Origin: Candidatus Nomurabacteria bacterium
GTDB lineage: Bacteria; Patescibacteriota; Minisyncoccia; Phycocordibacterales; SBAW01
NCBI GenBank assembly: GCA_943349945.1
Contig: CALQZS010000002.1
Coordinates: forward strand, 179,750-220,516
Length of the DNA stretch: 40,767 nt
Reading direction: 5' to 3'
The notes under the pieces are model-generated. The model did not search any database, was not told the origin of the DNA, and worked only from the letters and a program-made list of their open reading frames with translations. The position numbers and the translations under genes are program-made. Of the stretch, positions 38,696 to 40,767 are shown piece after piece; positions within the stretch are counted from its first letter, which is position 1; every line of letters starts with the position of its first letter.

Positions 38696-39701
38696 TTTTT
38701 CCACTTGCTTGTACATGGCGCACCAGTGTGTGTGCGTAGCCCATCTCGTTATCATACCAAGCCAACACCTTTACCAAGTTGCCGCCGGTTACGCGGGTCA
38801 TAGCAAGGTCTGCAATAGAGGCATACACACTGCCCACAATATCACTCGACACCAACTCTTCTTCTGTAGCGTCGAATATCCCCTGCCACCGTGGACTTTT
38901 TGCAGCCGCACGCAGCAACTCATTCACCTCCTCTGCAGTGGTGTCTCGTTTTGCAACAAAGGTTATATCCACCAACGAACCAGATATAGTGGGTACCCGT
39001 ATGGCTATACCATCAAACTTGCCGTCCAGGTTTGTATACGCCTTGGTCACCGCAACGGCCGCACCTGTTGAGGACGGCGTGATGTTTTGTGCTGCAGCAC
39101 GGCCACGACGCATGTCGCCCTTGGCCGGCGAGTCTACCAACGACTGAGTTGCCGTGTAGGAATGCACGGTGTTGAGCAGCGCTTTTTCTATACCCAACCC
39201 CTCGTCCAAAATAGCAATGAGTGGGCTTGCGGAGTTTGTGGTGCAGGAAGCATTAGAGCTTATGGTGCAGGTTTGGAGCTTGTCTTCGTTTAGACCCACA
39301 AGCACTGTTGCGCCGTTCACAGCCGCATCTTTGACTGGCGCGGTAATAACCACCCGCTTTGCACCTGCGGTTATGTGGGCTTGTGATTTTTCGTAACTAT
39401 CAAAAACACCCGTAGACTCGACCACTACGTCTACCTGCATCGCCCCCCATGGCAGCCCCGTTGGCTCGCGCTCACTCAAAAATGCGACTTCTCGTCCGTC
39501 GAGCAGCAACTTACCGTCCTTTGCCGCCACTGTAAAAGGTGCTTGGCGGTATACGCTGTCGTATTTCAACAAATATACTAAGTTATCCAAACTCCCCAGG
39601 TCGTTTACCGCAACAATTTCAATATCTGGATTATTATATGCAGCCCGCACAAATGCCCGCCCAATACGCCCCAGCCCGTTTATCGCTACGCGTGTCTTCA
39701 T
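38682..39701 (-). CDS. gap: Glyceraldehyde-3-phosphate dehydrogenase
   Basis: 339 aa glycolytic enzyme. NAD-binding GLGRIGRAF near the start and VAVNDLGS; catalytic Cys in SSNASCTTNSASPL (about 150-163) and His in LNTVHSYTATQSLVD (about 176-190); WYDNEMGYAHTLVRHV at the end. It heads the sugar-phosphate/pilin cluster. TATAAA ends six bases before ATG 39701, a leaderless-type promoter; TGGTAATAT slightly upstream is an alternative -10. Confidence 0.97.
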   Translation of the reverse strand: MKTRVAINGLGRIGRAFVRAAYNNPDIEIVAVNDLGSLDNLVYLLKYDSVYRQAPFTVAAKDGKLLLDGREVAFLSEREPTGLPWGAMQVDVVVESTGVFDSYEKSQAHITAGAKRVVITAPVKDAAVNGATVLVGLNEDKLQTCTISSNASCTTNSASPLIAILDEGLGIEKALLNTVHSYTATQSLVDSPAKGDMRRGRAAAQNITPSSTGAAVAVTKAYTNLDGKFDGIAIRVPTISGSLVDITFVAKRDTTAEEVNELLRAAAKSPRWQGIFDATEEELVSSDIVGSVYASIADLAMTRVTGGNLVKVLAWYDNEMGYAHTLVRHVQASGKNVAA

Positions 39702-39707
39702 ATGCTT

Positions 39708-39713
39708 TTTATA
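39708..39713 (-). promoter_or_regulatory. Leaderless-type -10 box of gap
   Basis: Minus strand TATAAA, six bases (AAGCAT), ATG. TGGTAATAT, three bases farther up, would give a nine-base spacing. Confidence 0.5.
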
Positions 39714-39752
39714 TTACCACCATTTTACCCACACCCTCTATCCCCCTCCCCA

Positions 39753-39791
39753 AACCAAAACTAACGCAGTCAGACTGCGTTAGTTTTGGTT
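39753..39791. repeat. Palindrome at the 3' side of the transposase gene
   Basis: Perfect 19-base arms around a central A. It overlaps the transposase stop codon (39790-39792). Shares its core with 13261-13293 and 40496-40524. Confidence 0.9.
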
Positions 39792-40470
39792 ACTCAAATT
39801 CAGCGCGTAACCAAGTGCCACCCAAAAGAACGTCTCGAGAGAAGTCTTTAAATTGTAAGGGATTTTTATATATCTCTCCCAGTAAATCTTTATCAACCAC
39901 AGGAAACGACCGCACTTTGGCATACTCACCCAAGCTAGAGAATGGGTATTCTGCGGCCCATTGCCACGCCTTATCAAAATCCTTCATGGCTGTTCTCAAA
40001 CCTCCTGGATAGAGTTCTAGTGTGTTTTTTACCATTATATACACTGCCGCATATCGCAAATATTCGTCTCCGGTAATAGTACGACTCCTGTACGCACCTT
40101 GGAACAAACTCCCTCTTTGTTTGTGTTTTTCATTATAATGATTGGTCATACTCTGACCTATTCTGCGCATAAACAAAGACACACCGCCTGTGCGTATTTC
40201 TTGCAACAACAAGTGCATATGATTTGACATAAGTGTATATCCCACCACACGCACTATTGGCACACGATCGGGCCACCAATCTGGACGATGAAACAAATTT
40301 TCCTGTCTGGTAAGTTGGTCCCAGTTTTCATCAAGGTATTCGTCGTTCATATAAAAAAGGAGTCTTAGAAATCGCCAATGTTCCGCAGCATCATTTACTA
40401 TTGGCAACCCGCGCGCGCCGCGTTTGACTACATGAACATACGAGTCGAGTGTGAATGGTTGCACCCTCAT
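39790..40470 (-). CDS. REP-associated tyrosine (Y1/IS200-like) transposase
   Basis: 226 aa HUH-family single-strand DNA transposase. HUH motif is SNHMHLLLQ (H84, H86), and the nucleophile is probably Y112 in NHYNEKHKQRGSLFQGAYRSR, the typical RAYT pattern. An N-terminal YVHVVKRGARGLPIV strand and the following RYAAVYIMVKNTLELYPGG helix also fit. The C-terminal extension beyond about 150 is longer than in IS200 TnpA, as in RAYTs. A weak TAGGCT lies six bases before ATG 40470. The gene is intact. Confidence 0.92.
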   Translation of the reverse strand: MRVQPFTLDSYVHVVKRGARGLPIVNDAAEHWRFLRLLFYMNDEYLDENWDQLTRQENLFHRPDWWPDRVPIVRVVGYTLMSNHMHLLLQEIRTGGVSLFMRRIGQSMTNHYNEKHKQRGSLFQGAYRSRTITGDEYLRYAAVYIMVKNTLELYPGGLRTAMKDFDKAWQWAAEYPFSSLGEYAKVRSFPVVDKDLLGEIYKNPLQFKDFSRDVLLGGTWLRAEFE

Positions 40471-40495
40471 GCCATTAGCCTATCACCCTCTACAC

Positions 40496-40524
40496 AAACT
40501 AACGTAGTCTGACTGCGTTAGTTT
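40496..40524. repeat. Palindrome at the 5' side of the transposase gene
   Basis: 14-base arms (AAACTAACGTAGTC / GACTGCGTTAGTTT) around a central T, with one T-G pair. It lies between the transposase start and the stop of the Ser/Asp-rich gene. Confidence 0.88.
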
Positions 40525-40527
40525 TGG

Positions 40528-40767
40528 CTATTCTGAAGCTGGGGCTGAGCTTGTGGAGGAATCGGAGCTAGAGCCAGATGAGTCTCCTGAGCCTGAGGAA
40601 GAATCAGAAGATGAGCTGGTCGAAGAGTCCGAGCTATTTGATGAGTCAGCAGAGCTGCTTGAGTCTGAAGCACTTGCAGAAGAGTCCGCGCTCGAAGTAT
40701 CGGATGTGCTGCCGGTGTCTGCAGTACTTGCTGTGGTCGAAGAGTCGGTTGAGGCGCTCGAGCTTGA
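40528..40767 (-). CDS. Ser/Asp-rich low-complexity protein, C-terminal part (partial)
   Basis: Eighty codons are visible on the minus strand, ending in TAG at 40528-40530; the gene continues beyond the window. The 79 residues are about half serine with regularly placed Asp, Thr and Ala (for example SSADSSASASDSSSSADSS) and end SSAPASE. Serine codons are mixed (TCA, TCT, TCG, TCC, AGC), so the bias is at protein level. There is no anchor or sorting motif at the C-terminus. Such Ser/Asp repeats are common in secreted stalk or linker regions. Confidence 0.75.
   Translation of the reverse strand, partial: SSSSASTDSSTTASTADTGSTSDTSSADSSASASDSSSSADSSNSSDSSTSSSSDSSSGSGDSSGSSSDSSTSSAPASE

Larger units (their letters stand above)
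39753..40524 (-). mobile_element. RAYT/REP-like unit: Y1 transposase between two related palindromes
   Basis: A single transposase gene is flanked on both sides by versions of one imperfect palindrome, and a third version lies alone at 13261-13293. This is the layout of REP-associated tyrosine transposases with their extragenic palindromes. No terminal inverted repeats or target duplications are seen, as expected for this family. Confidence 0.75.

Noticed and set aside
39753-39791. RAYT-associated palindromes as ordinary terminators
   Set aside because: There is no T tract after the stems, the thrS copy is followed by a separate classical terminator, and the sequence is conserved beyond what a terminator needs.
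1-40767. CRISPR arrays or prophage
   Set aside because: No regularly spaced direct repeats, cas-like genes or phage structural genes were seen.

Overview
The window looks like part of a chromosome of a Parcubacteria-type member of the Candidate Phyla Radiation (Patescibacteria). This is inferred from gene content, not from a marker-gene search. Supporting signs are reduced versions of core proteins (hinge-less SMC of 751 aa, 194-aa EF-Ts, ThrRS without editing domain, PheS without its N-terminal arm, PheT without the EMAP-like domain, DnaE with a decayed PHP domain), a NusB-NUDIX fusion, a split transketolase, many type IV pilin-like genes and a sortase system. The standard code applies: TGA is used as a stop (for example in rnhB).

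Layout. 1-3301: end of a probable RNase R gene, then three separately transcribed accessory genes on the minus strand (88-aa protein, 189-aa membrane protein, 317-aa secreted binding-protein-like product) and a plus-strand two-TM protein. 3343-7538 (minus): rpmF, nusB-NUDIX, rnc, smc. 7623-8940 (minus): Cys-rich small protein, rnhB, orphan winged-helix protein. 9032-13264 (plus): dnaE, thrS. 13354-18360: cell-surface block with a 603-aa repeat protein, a two-gene secreted operon, a sortase with a free-standing anchor module, and a divergent CARDB-like protein. 18383-23415: gyrB, a 73-aa protein, pheS-pheT. 23462-25421 (plus): GT2 glycosyltransferase and membrane-anchored thioredoxin-like protein. 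25440-31670 (minus): tRNA-Thr, a membrane protein, tsf, rpsB, prfA, rpmE, coiled-coil lytic transglycosylase, rplY, fba; pfkB-family kinase is divergent from fba. 32724-39701 (minus): gap, rpiB, rpe and two transketolase subunits interleaved with five pilin-like genes. 39753-40524: RAYT-type transposase between two copies of a palindrome also found after thrS. The window ends inside a Ser/Asp-rich surface protein. No gene-free stretch exceeds about 300 bases.

Two gene-expression styles stand out. At least 14 core genes have a -10 box (TATAGT, TATACT, TATTAT, TATCAT and similar, often preceded by TGG) ending exactly 6 or 7 bases before the start codon and no Shine-Dalgarno sequence, which predicts leaderless mRNAs. 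The accessory genes instead have -35/-10 promoters, a real 5' leader, a strong Shine-Dalgarno sequence and mostly their own hairpin terminators. This split, the overlapping bidirectional -10 palindrome between fba and the sugar kinase, the pilin/sugar-phosphate mosaic, the sortase with a detached anchor module, and the RAYT-palindrome unit are the most interesting observations.
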